Notes: generated from the sequence alone by a model not told the origin. DNA of 64,000 nucleotides from VXPQ01 sp965117025 (GCA_965117025.1 OZ220746.1:744001-808000); one strand, 5' to 3'; numbered from the stretch's first letter, positions 9,938 through 19,628 are shown. Numbers and translations: made by a program.

Positions 9938-12781
9938 TCAATCCCCCGTGATCCGGGATCGAACCGGATGCAATCCATGCTCGTGGAGCGCCTGGGCTTC
10001 CCGGTTATCCATGGGATGCGCCTGCTTGTACGGGGACGCGACCGCGGGCGCATTTTCATCGTCCTTGTGATATTCGTACCGTTCACGAGCATCTCCAAAT
10101 GCTTCGGTTCGTCCCAGCGCACCGAGCGCCAGCATCCTGTTGTACAAGGCGCCGACATTTTCCGGATCGATGGTCAATACCCGGTCGAACCACGGAAGCG
10201 CCTCTTCGTAACGGCCCGCAAGATAATGAATCCGGCCAATACCGAGCAGCAGCACGCGGTCGTCGGGATAGGCGTCCACCACGGCCAGCCACTCGTCCAG
10301 CGCTTCATCGTACGCTGCGGAGGCCTTGTACACCTCTCCGCGCAGCCAGGCCGTCTTCAGATAACCGGGGCGGCGGCGCTCGGCTTCCTCAAGTACCTCG
10401 GTGGCGCGATCCAGTTGCCCCTCCGCGATAAATGCGCGAGCCATATTGATAGGTCCTTCCGGGTTGTCCGGGGCCAACTCCGCAACCCGCTCAAAGGCTT
10501 CGATCGCCCCGCGCGTATCCGTTTCAAGGAGACGCCCTATGCCGAAATCGTTCCACCGCTCCCATAGCGGACGGACCGACGGCGCAGAAAGCGAGTCGGG
10601 CGCAGCGCCCCCGGCCCGGCGCTCGTGTACGGCCATGTCAGTCAGCGGCAGTACAGGCGCGGTCTCGTCCGGATCCAGGAACCAGGGATGCCCGTCCGGC
10701 GCATCGCCATATTCCCCTTCCGGATCCACTCCTTTCCGCACACCGCGAAACGTCCATTCGTTCAGGTACCACTTGAATTTCCGGTGTCGAAGCGTCGCCT
10801 TCAGTGCAGTAATCGAGGCGCCCGGAGGCACCACAAAATCGTAATGGACGTTGCGCGCCGCGCCCGGCCCGATCACATTCGCATACACATTCGTCACCCA
10901 GTCCTGCACGTTGCGCCGGTCGATGATCCGGCTCTGCCGGTCCACCAGCACGCTTCCAAGAAAATGCGCCGTGGAATCGACGCGCCCGGCCTCGTCAAGC
11001 AACCCGGAAGCCAGTACCGTCTCCCCGGAAGCGTCCTGTGCAAGAAACTCCACCCACAATTCGTTGGAATCGTTCGTGCCGCCGGGGAGCGTATGGCCCA
11101 CGCCCTTGTTGCGGATCACGACATCCGCCTGCACGCGGTCGCCCGCCCGCAAGACAGGCAGCGGGCGATCCGGGCCGTACGTACGCCCGTTCACCCGAAC
11201 CCGGAAGATGTCCATGAGCGCAATGCCCCTGGACAGATTATACTGGGCCTCGGCCAGTTGTTCAGGGTGTCCGTTGACGAACGGAACCGCCGTATTGGCG
11301 GCGGCGAACCGGTGGCTGCGTATGAACCCGCCGTCGTTCCCCATATCGTTCGAGGGTTCGAGCGGCATATGGCACGTGACGCAATTCGAGGGATTCTCGG
11401 GAAGGTAAAACGACCGGACAATGTTGCCGCTGACGCCGCTGTTATGCCAGTTGTCGTATTCGTTCTGTCCGCGTTTCCAGCGATAGCTGTTCACTTCCGG
11501 AGGAATGCCCACCTTGTGGCACGTGCCGCAGAACTCGGGTGTTTTGTGGACCGGCTTCAGCATGGCCTGGCGGTGGGGTTCGGGCTTGGCCCGCACCAGC
11601 ACATTATGCACCCACCGGCCCAGCCCCTCTTCGGCGCGCGCAAACGGATACTCGTCCGGCGCAGCGATCGCATAGCGGCCATTGCCCCGCACATCGCGCA
11701 ACCCCTCGACGGCATGGCAGGACAGGCATGTGAGGCCCTCGTGCGCCGTCCAGTGGTCCATATCCAGCGGGGCCTCGTCGAACCGCCCCCCGAACAGCAC
11801 CACGGGATCGTGGCAGGATGCGCACCAGCGCGCAGGCCCGGCGCCGATCTCGGCGGTCATCGCCTCGATGGTCTTCTTGTACCACGGGTTGTTGAAGGAC
11901 GAGAAGCGGTGCATCGACTCGGACCACTGCGCATACATATCCGGATGGCATCCCTCCTGTCCGCAGCGTGCGGATCCGGCCAGGGCTTCGTCGGGCAAAA
12001 GCTCTTCCCCCACGATGACCGACTGCGACTGCGCCAGCGGGACCGCCGTGAGTGCAGCGGCGTAGCTAAGAGCAGCACCTTCCGCATCTGCGCCTTCCGG
12101 AGCCGCTTCCCCCGGCGGGGCCTCCTGCACGTACACCCCCGTACGCGTCGTCGCCCAGGGCACCACGATGAATCCGGCCACAAGCACTGCGCCGCCGAGC
12201 GCCGTCAGGCTCAGCGGATGCCGGAGCGCCGCGCCCGGGCCCTCCTTCCACACATCGCCCCATTGCAAAAAATGATAGCGCACCCCGCGCTTCAGCGACA
12301 CATGCAGGATGAAGCCCCCCACGGACGTCACCGCAGTCACGATATGCGTCCACAGGATCCACCGGTAGGACGCGCCGACGGCCACCAGCGCAATACCCGT
12401 CGCAAACAGGGTGATCAGCGACAGCGCGGTAAACACGCCGGCCCTCGTCGCGCGCCGGTTCATCCGGAGCGGCATCTTCAGGAGATGCATGACCAGGAAG
12501 GCGATAGCGGGCGCGATCAGCAGGATCCCCAGGCAAATGTGCAGCAGCACATTGCTCATATAGACGAGCGCCGTGGAGCGGTCGAACAGCAACAGAAAGA
12601 TGCTGTTGACCAGCAGCACCGCATACCCGCCCAGGACCACGCTCACGATCTTGCGCTGTATCTGCGGCAGCCGCGTATACCGCCGCCCGGGCCCCTGACG
12701 ACCTGGCCGGGAGGGCCGGGGAAGCGAAGGAGAAACGTCCGGATGCTCCGAATCCGTACTATGATTCCCGGAATCTTTCAC
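9938..12781 (-). CDS. Membrane-bound multihaem cytochrome c with C-terminal TPRs
   Basis: A 947-residue three-part protein. The N-terminus carries about four transmembrane helices (roughly residues 45-155), resembling a membrane cytochrome module. The extracytoplasmic middle has five haem-attachment motifs: one unusual CGQEGCH (C-x4-CH) followed by CASCH, CLSCH, CGTCH and CVTCH. After a beta-rich section, the last 200 residues form TPR repeats (EGPINMARAFIAEGQLDRATEVLEEAE and three more). The whole resembles periplasmic electron-transfer proteins encoded beside CRTAC1 proteins. It heads the minus-strand unit running to the penicillin-acylase gene, and is divergent from the DUF411 gene, with which it shares a 92-bp promoter region. 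Electron donor and acceptor are unknown. Confidence 0.85.
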   Translation of the reverse strand: MKDSGNHSTDSEHPDVSPSLPRPSRPGRQGPGRRYTRLPQIQRKIVSVVLGGYAVLLVNSIFLLLFDRSTALVYMSNVLLHICLGILLIAPAIAFLVMHLLKMPLRMNRRATRAGVFTALSLITLFATGIALVAVGASYRWILWTHIVTAVTSVGGFILHVSLKRGVRYHFLQWGDVWKEGPGAALRHPLSLTALGGAVLVAGFIVVPWATTRTGVYVQEAPPGEAAPEGADAEGAALSYAAALTAVPLAQSQSVIVGEELLPDEALAGSARCGQEGCHPDMYAQWSESMHRFSSFNNPWYKKTIEAMTAEIGAGPARWCASCHDPVVLFGGRFDEAPLDMDHWTAHEGLTCLSCHAVEGLRDVRGNGRYAIAAPDEYPFARAEEGLGRWVHNVLVRAKPEPHRQAMLKPVHKTPEFCGTCHKVGIPPEVNSYRWKRGQNEYDNWHNSGVSGNIVRSFYLPENPSNCVTCHMPLEPSNDMGNDGGFIRSHRFAAANTAVPFVNGHPEQLAEAQYNLSRGIALMDIFRVRVNGRTYGPDRPLPVLRAGDRVQADVVIRNKGVGHTLPGGTNDSNELWVEFLAQDASGETVLASGLLDEAGRVDSTAHFLGSVLVDRQSRIIDRRNVQDWVTNVYANVIGPGAARNVHYDFVVPPGASITALKATLRHRKFKWYLNEWTFRGVRKGVDPEGEYGDAPDGHPWFLDPDETAPVLPLTDMAVHERRAGGAAPDSLSAPSVRPLWERWNDFGIGRLLETDTRGAIEAFERVAELAPDNPEGPINMARAFIAEGQLDRATEVLEEAERRRPGYLKTAWLRGEVYKASAAYDEALDEWLAVVDAYPDDRVLLLGIGRIHYLAGRYEEALPWFDRVLTIDPENVGALYNRMLALGALGRTEAFGDARERYEYHKDDENAPAVASPYKQAHPMDNREAQALHEHGLHPVRSRITGD

Positions 12782-12873
12782 AGTCCGATGGAAGGCGGCT
12801 TCACAGAATGGGGTACTCTATTTCATGCAGCGGCTCGCCGGAACGTTCCGCCAAGCGTACGGTATATGCGCTC

Positions 12874-13326
12874 ATGAACAAAAAGTACCTTATCGTTGCA
12901 TTTTTACTGGGCGCCGTCGTCACGTGCGGCGTACTCATCGCCCGCACCTCCTCTGCGGGACAGCAAATCACGGTGTACAAGACCCCCACGTGCGGGTGCT
13001 GCGCCAAATGGGTGGATCATCTCGAAGCGAATGGATTCCGTGTGAAGGCTGTGGACCTCGCTGATGTGACGCCCATGAGAATACGATACGGGATTCCCGC
13101 CGACCTGCGCTCCTGCCATACGGCGCTTGTGAGCGGATATTTCGTGGAGGGCCATGTCCCGGCGGAGGAAATCCTCCGCATGCTTGAGGAAGGCGAACCC
13201 ATTGAGGGCCTTGCGGTGCCCGGCATGCCGATGGGCTCTCCCGGCATGGAAGGGCCGCGCAGCGATCCGTACGACATCATCGCCGTAGAGAAAGACGGGG
13301 GACGGCGCATCTTCGCTTCCCGATAA
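12874..13326 (+). CDS. DUF411 putative metal-binding exported protein
   Basis: A 150-residue protein; start at 12874 is chosen because MNKKYLIVAFLLGAVV is a good signal anchor, while the longer frame to 12808 adds polar residues. DUF411 is a thioredoxin-like metal-binding family: VYKTPTCGCCAKWVDHL carries the CxCC motif, and DLRSCHTALVSGYFVEGHVP is the second conserved block. Such proteins are found near copper resistance genes. The C-terminal GMPMGSPGM run is methionine-rich and may also bind a soft metal. It lies 34 bp before the symporter gene on the same strand. Confidence 0.85.
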   Translation: MNKKYLIVAFLLGAVVTCGVLIARTSSAGQQITVYKTPTCGCCAKWVDHLEANGFRVKAVDLADVTPMRIRYGIPADLRSCHTALVSGYFVEGHVPAEEILRMLEEGEPIEGLAVPGMPMGSPGMEGPRSDPYDIIAVEKDGGRRIFASR

Positions 13327-13360
13327 GGCGCCTGCTGTTCCCCGCTCCCTGTCCTCCGTC

Positions 13361-14884
13361 ATGGCGCTGCACCCGATCGACATCGTCACGTTCTGCGTGT
13401 TCATCGCGGTGGTCATCGGGATCTCGCTGTACGCCTCCCGGCACGAAAGCACCACGGAAGACTACTTCCTTGCGGGGCGCAGACTCTCCTGGTGGCTGAT
13501 CGGCTTCTCCCTGATCGCCTCCAACATCTCGACCGAGCAGTTCGTGGGCATGGCGGGACGCGGGTACGACCTGGGCCTTGCCATCGCCAGCTACGAGTGG
13601 ACCGCCGCCATCGCGCTGGTCATTACGGCTCTCTTCTTCCTGCCGAAGTTCCTGAAGGCGGGCATCTACACCATTCCCGAATACCTCGAATACCGCTTCG
13701 ACGTCGGGACGCGCACGATCATGGCCACGTTCATGATGCTCGCGTATGTGTTCGTGGCGCTGGCGACGGTGCTCTACGCCGGCGCCCTCGCCCTGGGCAC
13801 GATCTTCGAAATAGACATGGTCCTGGGCATCTGGCTCATCGGAATCACGGCGGGCGCCTACACCATCTACGGCGGTCTCGGGGCCGTGGTCTGGTCGGAT
13901 CTGCTGCAGGGCGTGGCCCTTCTGCTGGGCGGGGCGCTCATTATGATCCTCGGGTTCCAGGCCATCGGGGGCGTGGAACCGTTCATGGCCGCCGCCGGCG
14001 ACAAGCTGCATACGGTGCTGCCGTGGAACCACAACGAGATGCCCTGGGTGGCGGTCTTCATAGGCGGCCTCTGGATTCCCCAGATTTTCTACTGGGGCCT
14101 GAACCAGTTCATTACGCAGCGCACGCTCGCCGCCCGCAGCCTCGCCGAAGGGCAGCGCGGGATCTTTCTTGCGGCGGGGCTGAAGCTGCTACTCCCCTTC
14201 CTGATCGTTTTCCCCGGCATCATGGCCGCCCAGCTCTTCCCGGAGCAGGTAACCACCGCCGACGAGGCGTATCCGGTGATGATCCGCGAGTTGCTCCCCG
14301 CCGGGCTGAGCGGGATCATGTTCGCCGCGCTGTTCGGCGCCATCATGAGTTCGCTCGACTCCATGCTGAACTCCGCCGCCACCATCTTCACGATCGACTT
14401 GTACAAGCGCTACCGGCGCACCGATGCCACCCCAAGGCATTACGTGAAGATCGGGCGCATCGCCACAGCCGTACTGGTGGTCGTCGGCTGCCTGTGGGCG
14501 CCTGTCGTGGGTTCCGCCGAAAGCATTTTCGGGTACATTCAGATGTTCTGGGGATTCATTTCCCCCGGAATCGTGGCCTCCTTTGCGTTCGGGCTCATTT
14601 CGAAACGCACGCCCCCCATTGCGGCCAAAGCCGCCATGATCCTCGGCATCCCCGTCTACGGGTTTCTCCTGTGGCGGCTGCCGGACGTCGCGTTCCTGCA
14701 TCACATGATGATCACCTTCGTGGCGCTCGTGATCTTCATGACCTCCGTCCGGATACTGCTTCCCCTGCGCGAGCCGAAGCGTCTCCCTGTTTCGGACCTG
14801 AATCTGGAGCACGCCCGCGGCGCCAAATGGATGGCCGGGGCGGTGGTGCTGGCCACGGTCGCACTGTACGTGATCTTCTGGTAA
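13361..14884 (+). CDS. Sodium:solute symporter (SSS family, sugar type)
   Basis: An integral inner-membrane sodium/solute cotransporter of 507 residues with about 13 transmembrane helices. Signature segments are TTEDYFLAGRRLSWWLIGFSLIASNISTEQFVGMAGRG near the N-terminus, YGGLGAVVWSDLLQG in the middle, and GIMFAALFGAIMSSLDSMLNSAATIFTIDLYKR, the SSS sodium-site region. The closest described relatives by motif are SGLT-type glucose/galactose transporters. A galactokinase gene follows 2.3 kb downstream on the same strand, which fits galactose uptake, though two ankyrin genes now separate them. A degenerate copy of its 3' end lies at 16122-16280. Confidence 0.9.
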   Translation: MALHPIDIVTFCVFIAVVIGISLYASRHESTTEDYFLAGRRLSWWLIGFSLIASNISTEQFVGMAGRGYDLGLAIASYEWTAAIALVITALFFLPKFLKAGIYTIPEYLEYRFDVGTRTIMATFMMLAYVFVALATVLYAGALALGTIFEIDMVLGIWLIGITAGAYTIYGGLGAVVWSDLLQGVALLLGGALIMILGFQAIGGVEPFMAAAGDKLHTVLPWNHNEMPWVAVFIGGLWIPQIFYWGLNQFITQRTLAARSLAEGQRGIFLAAGLKLLLPFLIVFPGIMAAQLFPEQVTTADEAYPVMIRELLPAGLSGIMFAALFGAIMSSLDSMLNSAATIFTIDLYKRYRRTDATPRHYVKIGRIATAVLVVVGCLWAPVVGSAESIFGYIQMFWGFISPGIVASFAFGLISKRTPPIAAKAAMILGIPVYGFLLWRLPDVAFLHHMMITFVALVIFMTSVRILLPLREPKRLPVSDLNLEHARGAKWMAGAVVLATVALYVIFW

Positions 14885-15034
14885 GGGAAGACGGGTTTGT
14901 TATATTGCATCGGGCCTGTAGTCTCGCGCCAGGCACATCGTTTCCATCCCCACAAAAAGGAGGCGCTTGCGTAAGGATTGCTCCTCGCGCCTGTTGACAG
15001 CCGCTAAACCACGGTTCGAAATTTCAATACGCCC

Positions 15035-16111
15035 ATGAAACGCATCCTTGCACTCCTTGCCGTTCTTGTCGCATGGTCCACGCCGGTGTTCGGGCAAAGC
15101 GAATTGGAAAGAATTAAAGAATTAGTAAACAACGAAAATTTTGACGTACCATTGCTCCATAGGGCAATATTGGGAGGTGAGATTGAGATAATCAAAACAT
15201 TAATAAAAAATGGAGAAGATGTCAATGAACCGGGTTTTGGCGAAGCTCAGTACGGACCTCTTTATATTGCTGCAATGTATGGTGATACAAGTATTGTGAA
15301 GATACTGATAGATAACGGCGCAGACGCGCATGGCAATGACACAAGCCTCGCGGGTACGCCACTGCATCTTGCAGCTAATGCAGAGGTTGCACAGATATTG
15401 ATAGACAGTGGTGCAGACATGCATGCAAAATCCGATCTTGGAACACCTCTCCATACCGCCAGCGATGCGGAAATTATTCATATATTGATAATGAATGGTG
15501 CAGATGTGAATATAAGAGACGTAACAAGTACTTATACACCACTTCTCTCAGCAACGTGGAGCGGTAAAAAAGATATCGTAAAAATATTAATAGATAATGG
15601 CGCAGACGTAAGCGCAGATGATTATTACTCTGGATTTACGCCACTATATGTGGCATTACGAAACGAAAGAATAGATATTGCTGAGCTATTGATAAAAAAT
15701 GGGGCAGATACAAATGCCACGGAGGAGCACGGAATTACCCCACTTCATGTAACGATATCGAGGGGTATGATAGATATGATAAAATTATTATTAGCTAACG
15801 GGGCAGATTTGAATATGAATAGTGGTGTTGACGGAGATACCCCGTTCCATTATGCAATATCGAAAGGCCAAAAAGATATTATTGAAATACTTATAAATAA
15901 TGGCGCGGATGTGGAAGTACGAGACGCCTACGGGCAAACACCCATCTACTATTCTGACGAAACAGATATTGTACAATTGCTGCTTGACCACGGCGCGGAC
16001 GTCAACGCCAAAAACAACGACGGGCGCACACCGCTCGATCATGCGATCAAAAGAGGACACGATGAAGTCGCCGACCTGCTGCGCAAACACGGTGGGCTTG
16101 CAACGAAATGA
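15035..16111 (+). CDS. Secreted ankyrin-repeat protein, copy 1
   Basis: A 358-residue exported protein: MKRILALLAVLVAW then TPVFGQ forms a signal peptide, followed by about nine ankyrin repeats (GADVNAKNNDGRTPLDHAIKRG is a typical unit). Ankyrin repeats bind other proteins; the partner is unknown. The signal-peptide and last-repeat codons are GC-rich and closely match copy 2, whereas the core, about 15100-15990, is strongly AT-rich with ata/aaa/tta codons unlike its neighbours. The shared ends and the different middle suggest recombination or faster drift in the core. The upstream string GTTTGTTATATTG at 14895-14907 recurs in front of copy 2 and may be part of a promoter. Confidence 0.85.
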   Translation: MKRILALLAVLVAWSTPVFGQSELERIKELVNNENFDVPLLHRAILGGEIEIIKTLIKNGEDVNEPGFGEAQYGPLYIAAMYGDTSIVKILIDNGADAHGNDTSLAGTPLHLAANAEVAQILIDSGADMHAKSDLGTPLHTASDAEIIHILIMNGADVNIRDVTSTYTPLLSATWSGKKDIVKILIDNGADVSADDYYSGFTPLYVALRNERIDIAELLIKNGADTNATEEHGITPLHVTISRGMIDMIKLLLANGADLNMNSGVDGDTPFHYAISKGQKDIIEILINNGADVEVRDAYGQTPIYYSDETDIVQLLLDHGADVNAKNNDGRTPLDHAIKRGHDEVADLLRKHGGLATK

Positions 16112-16121
16112 CACGACACGA

Positions 16122-16280
16122 TCCTTTGCGTTCGGGCTCATTTCGAAACGCACGCTCCCCATTGCGGGCAAAGCAACCATGATTCTCGGCGTCCCTGTCT
16201 ACGACTTCGCTGCGGCGACGGCTACAGGCCCACATGCGATCTTCTGATACATAAAGCCAAGCGGATTGGTTATATTGAAT
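16122..16280 (+). pseudogene. Remnant of the symporter 3' end, duplicated with its downstream leader
   Basis: 16122-16203 is close to 90 percent identical by eye to symporter positions 14579-14660 and still reads FAFGLISKRT in frame. It then jumps to the last dozen codons (HAIF in place of YVIFW, 16230-16244) and to the shared leader with GGTTATATTG. About 200 bp of the original coding sequence are missing. It sits directly between the two ankyrin genes and shows that the duplicated unit began inside the symporter gene. It cannot encode a functional protein. Confidence 0.85.
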
Positions 16281-16337
16281 AAAACCCTGCCGTTGCCGCG
16301 ACAGTCCTCCTCATTCCCGGCACAACAGAATACGCCC

Positions 16338-17135
16338 ATGAAACGCATCCTTGCACTCCTTTTCGTTCTCGTCTTTCCTGTCGTAGGGTCCATGCCGGCG
16401 TTCGGGCAGAACATATCCGGACAGGTCCGACCAGTAAAAATAATCCTGCTGCCGGTCCCTGAGGATACCCTGCCCCCGATTCATACAGCAATTCGTGAGG
16501 GCGATATAGAAACCGTACGAACACTGATAGATATCGGGGTGGACATTAACGAAAAAGTGGGGCGCGATTTCGCGATCAGATCGCACAGGGGATTTACCCC
16601 GCTTCATACGGCAACAGCACTCGGCGAGACAGAAATCATAAAATTATTGATAGAAAAAGGCGCCGACGTTGATGACAATCTCCTGCATTTTATTCATACC
16701 GCAGAAATCTCACAACTTTTTATGACGCATGGCGCCGACCTGGGGGCAGAACATAAAAATGGTACCCCATTACATACCGCGGCATTTGCAGGCAATGCAG
16801 AGATTACGGACCTCTTCATAAAGAACGGCGCGGATGCGAATGCAAGAGACGTACAGGGCAATACGCCTTTGCATCATGCCTGGAACGCAGAAACCGCACA
16901 GGTCCTTATAGCAGGCGGGGCAGATCTGGAGGTACAAAATAACTACAATGGCACGGCGCTTCATCATGCAGTAAGTAGAGACGACATAGCGTTCGTTCAA
17001 CTACTGATAGACCACGGTGCAGGCTTGAACGCGAAAAACAACGCCGGGCATACGCCGCTCGATATCGCCATCAACAAGAGAAGAACTGAAATCGCCGCCC
17101 TGCTGCGGGAACACGGCGGCGTTGAAACGGAATGA
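16338..17135 (+). CDS. Secreted ankyrin-repeat protein, copy 2
   Basis: A 265-residue exported protein beginning at MKRILALLFVLVF, the same signal peptide start as copy 1; the open frame to 16266 has no supporting signal. The signal ends near MPAFGQ and about six to seven ankyrin repeats follow, including GFTPLHTATALGETEIIKLL, NGTPLHTAAFAGNAEITDLF and AGHTPLDIAINKRRTEIAALL. The ends align with copy 1 while internal repeats differ in number and codon use. Stop codons of both copies are followed by the same ATGACACG-type string, marking the duplication. It lies 42 bp before galK. Confidence 0.85.
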   Translation: MKRILALLFVLVFPVVGSMPAFGQNISGQVRPVKIILLPVPEDTLPPIHTAIREGDIETVRTLIDIGVDINEKVGRDFAIRSHRGFTPLHTATALGETEIIKLLIEKGADVDDNLLHFIHTAEISQLFMTHGADLGAEHKNGTPLHTAAFAGNAEITDLFIKNGADANARDVQGNTPLHHAWNAETAQVLIAGGADLEVQNNYNGTALHHAVSRDDIAFVQLLIDHGAGLNAKNNAGHTPLDIAINKRRTEIAALLREHGGVETE

Positions 17136-17177
17136 CACGGACAATCCTTCCCTGACAGGCAATAAGTACACAAGGCC

Positions 17178-18332
17178 GTGAAGGTGCTTTCCTCATTCCG
17201 GGCCGCTTTTGGCGAGGCGGATACAAACAATGTCCTGATTGTGCGGGCTCCGGGACGCGTCAATCTGATCGGGGATCACACGGATTACCACGAGGGATTC
17301 GTGCTGCCGATGACGATCAACCGGTGCGCATACGCAGCGCTGCGGGCACGCCACGACGACACAGTAATCCTGTACGCCGCACAGTTCGACGAGTGGATCA
17401 CGTACCCCCTTTCCGAACGCCCTGAAACCGGTCCGGGAGCCTGGGCTGCCTATGTAACCGGAGCAATCAGCGAGCTGCGGGACCTGCTGCCCGGCGGATT
17501 CGAGATGCTCGTCGAGGGCGATGTGCCCATCGGGGCCGGACTGAGCTCGTCGGCGGCGCTCTCCACCGCGGTCATCTACGGCCTCGACCAGTTGTTCGGC
17601 CTCGGAATCGATCCCATCGATGCGGTGCATTTGTCTCAGCAGGTGGAACACAACTACGCAGGCGTTTTCTGCGGCATTATGGACCCGTTCGTATCCCGGC
17701 TGGGGCGCCGCAGACACGCCCTGCTTCTCGACTGCCGCTCGCTGACCTGCGAACATGTGCCCCTAACTAATACGGAGCGAGACCGGAACGATGCCTTCGA
17801 GATCGTCATTGCCGATTCGGGGGTGCGGCGCGAACTGGCTTCCTCCGGCTACAACACCCGGCGCAGCGAATGCGAGCAGGCCCTCGAAACGATCCGGAAA
17901 ACCCGTCCCGATGTACGGAGCCTGCGCGACGCACAGTCCGACGACTTGTGGCGCCTCCCGCCCCTTGAGCGCCGCCGGGTCCGGCATATTCTGGAGGAAA
18001 ACGACCGCGTATTGCAGGCGCGGGACGCCCTGCGGAACGAGGAATTCGAGACATTCGGAGCGTTGATGAACCAGTCGCACAACAGCCTGCGCGACCTGTA
18101 CGAGGTGAGTTGCGAGGAACTGGATACGCTGGTCGCCGCCGCCCGGGACGTGGACGGCGTGGCGGGCGCCCGCATGACCGGGGGCGGTTTCGGAGGCTGC
18201 ACGGTGCAGCTGGTGCGCCAGACCGCCGTACCCGCCCTCCGCGAGGCGCTTTGCGAAACCTATGCGAAAACGTACGGGCGCACCCCTGTGATCTACACTT
18301 TCCGGGAGAACCATCGGACGGAACGGATGTAG
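17178..18332 (+). CDS. galK: Galactokinase
   Basis: A GHMP-family kinase phosphorylating galactose to galactose-1-phosphate, the first committed step of the Leloir pathway in the cytoplasm. The galactokinase signature GRVNLIGDHTDYHEGFVLP lies at residues 31-49. The GHMP ATP-binding loop VPIGAGLSSSAALSTA is near 115, and the C-terminal MTGGGFGGCTVQLV motif near 335. The ATG at 17178 yields 384 residues, the usual length. No galT or galE is in the window. The symporter upstream may supply its substrate. Confidence 0.93.
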   Translation: MKVLSSFRAAFGEADTNNVLIVRAPGRVNLIGDHTDYHEGFVLPMTINRCAYAALRARHDDTVILYAAQFDEWITYPLSERPETGPGAWAAYVTGAISELRDLLPGGFEMLVEGDVPIGAGLSSSAALSTAVIYGLDQLFGLGIDPIDAVHLSQQVEHNYAGVFCGIMDPFVSRLGRRRHALLLDCRSLTCEHVPLTNTERDRNDAFEIVIADSGVRRELASSGYNTRRSECEQALETIRKTRPDVRSLRDAQSDDLWRLPPLERRRVRHILEENDRVLQARDALRNEEFETFGALMNQSHNSLRDLYEVSCEELDTLVAAARDVDGVAGARMTGGGFGGCTVQLVRQTAVPALREALCETYAKTYGRTPVIYTFRENHRTERM

Positions 18333-18368
18333 GAACCGTTCCTGTGACCAGATCGCATTCCGTGCGCC

Positions 18369-19628
18369 ATGACTGCATTGCACGGAGCCGAAGAGAAGCT
18401 CTCTGCGCTTGATTTCACAAGCGGGCTCCTTACCAAAACCCACCTCGACCTGCCGCTTCTGCTCGACGAAATCGTGCGCGTCACAACGGAGACGATGCAT
18501 GCGCGGGCCTGCGCCATCCGGCTGCTCGACAAGCATTCGGACGAGATGGTGCTCAAGGCTTCTTCCGGCCTCAGCGAAGAGTATCTGCACACGCACCCGC
18601 TCACGGCGGCCAGCAGCATCTTCCGGCAGTTCGCCGCGGGAAATCACGAACCCATTGCGGTCCTGGACATTGCGAAGGACCCCCGGACCGACTATGTGCG
18701 CGAAGCCGCGGGCGAAGGGATCCATTCCTTCCTTTCCGCCCCGCTCGTACAGAACGGCGAGGCGATCGGCACGCTCTCGATGTTCACCCCCGGACCACAC
18801 GATTTCACCCCGGACGAGCAGCGCCTCTTCAGCACCATGGCCAACCAGGCGTCCGTCGCCATCTCACTGGCCCGCCTCTACAAGGAGCAACTCGCCCTGC
18901 GGCAGATCGAACACGAACTCGAAATCGCCGCCGGCATTCAGCGCAAGCTCATGCCGGAGAGCGCCCCCTCCGCTTCTCCCTTCGACATCGCAGGCGCCTG
19001 CCACCCGTGCCAGGAAATCGGCGGAGACTTCTTCGACTTCATCGAACTCCCCGGAGGCAATCTCGGCATCGTCGAGGGGGATGTTTCCGGAAAAGGCGTT
19101 CCGGCGGCGCTCCTTATGGCCACCATCCGCTCCGCGCTGCGGGTACAGGCCGAGAATATCTTCTCCATGCAGGATGTGCTGTACAAAGTGAACCGGGCCG
19201 TCTGGGAGGACACGAATCCCGAAGAATTCGTCACCCTGTTCTACGGCGTACTCGACACGCAGAAAGGCGTGCTGACCTATATCAATGCCGGACACAATCC
19301 CGGGCTGCTCGTTCGAGACGGAACGGTTACGCAACTTCCCCCGGTCAATCCGCCCATCGGCATCCTCCCGGACCTCCTTCCCGAACAGGAAACGTTGCAA
19401 TTCCTCGAGGGAGACGTGCTCGCCATCTGCACGGACGGGTATTCGGATACGGAAGGGACGGACGGCGAGCCGCTCGGCGAAGAGGGCGTGGCGGAGACGC
19501 TTCGCCTGCACGCCGGTCTCTCAGCCGAGGCGATTATCGAAAAACTGGAAGAAACGGTTGAAATCTTCCAGCCCGATCCGACCACTGCATACTGCGACGA
19601 CCGTACGGCGATCGTAGCGAAACGGTAG
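18369..19628 (+). CDS. GAF domain SpoIIE-type serine phosphatase (PP2C)
   Basis: A 419-residue cytoplasmic signalling protein. Residues about 15-165 form a GAF domain (LDEIVRVTTETMHARACAIRLLD, then SFLSAPLVQNGEAIGTLSMF). A short coiled linker (LRQIEHELEIAAGIQRKLMPE) leads to a SpoIIE/PP2C domain with metal-binding segments GGDFFDFIEL, GDVSGKGVPAALLMA, TYINAGHNPGLLV and CTDGYSDTEG. Such proteins dephosphorylate anti-sigma-factor antagonists in partner-switching pathways, but no STAS or kinase partner gene is adjacent. A degenerate copy of the final 20 codons of a gene of this family lies at 50380-50444. Confidence 0.9.
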   Translation: MTALHGAEEKLSALDFTSGLLTKTHLDLPLLLDEIVRVTTETMHARACAIRLLDKHSDEMVLKASSGLSEEYLHTHPLTAASSIFRQFAAGNHEPIAVLDIAKDPRTDYVREAAGEGIHSFLSAPLVQNGEAIGTLSMFTPGPHDFTPDEQRLFSTMANQASVAISLARLYKEQLALRQIEHELEIAAGIQRKLMPESAPSASPFDIAGACHPCQEIGGDFFDFIELPGGNLGIVEGDVSGKGVPAALLMATIRSALRVQAENIFSMQDVLYKVNRAVWEDTNPEEFVTLFYGVLDTQKGVLTYINAGHNPGLLVRDGTVTQLPPVNPPIGILPDLLPEQETLQFLEGDVLAICTDGYSDTEGTDGEPLGEEGVAETLRLHAGLSAEAIIEKLEETVEIFQPDPTTAYCDDRTAIVAKR

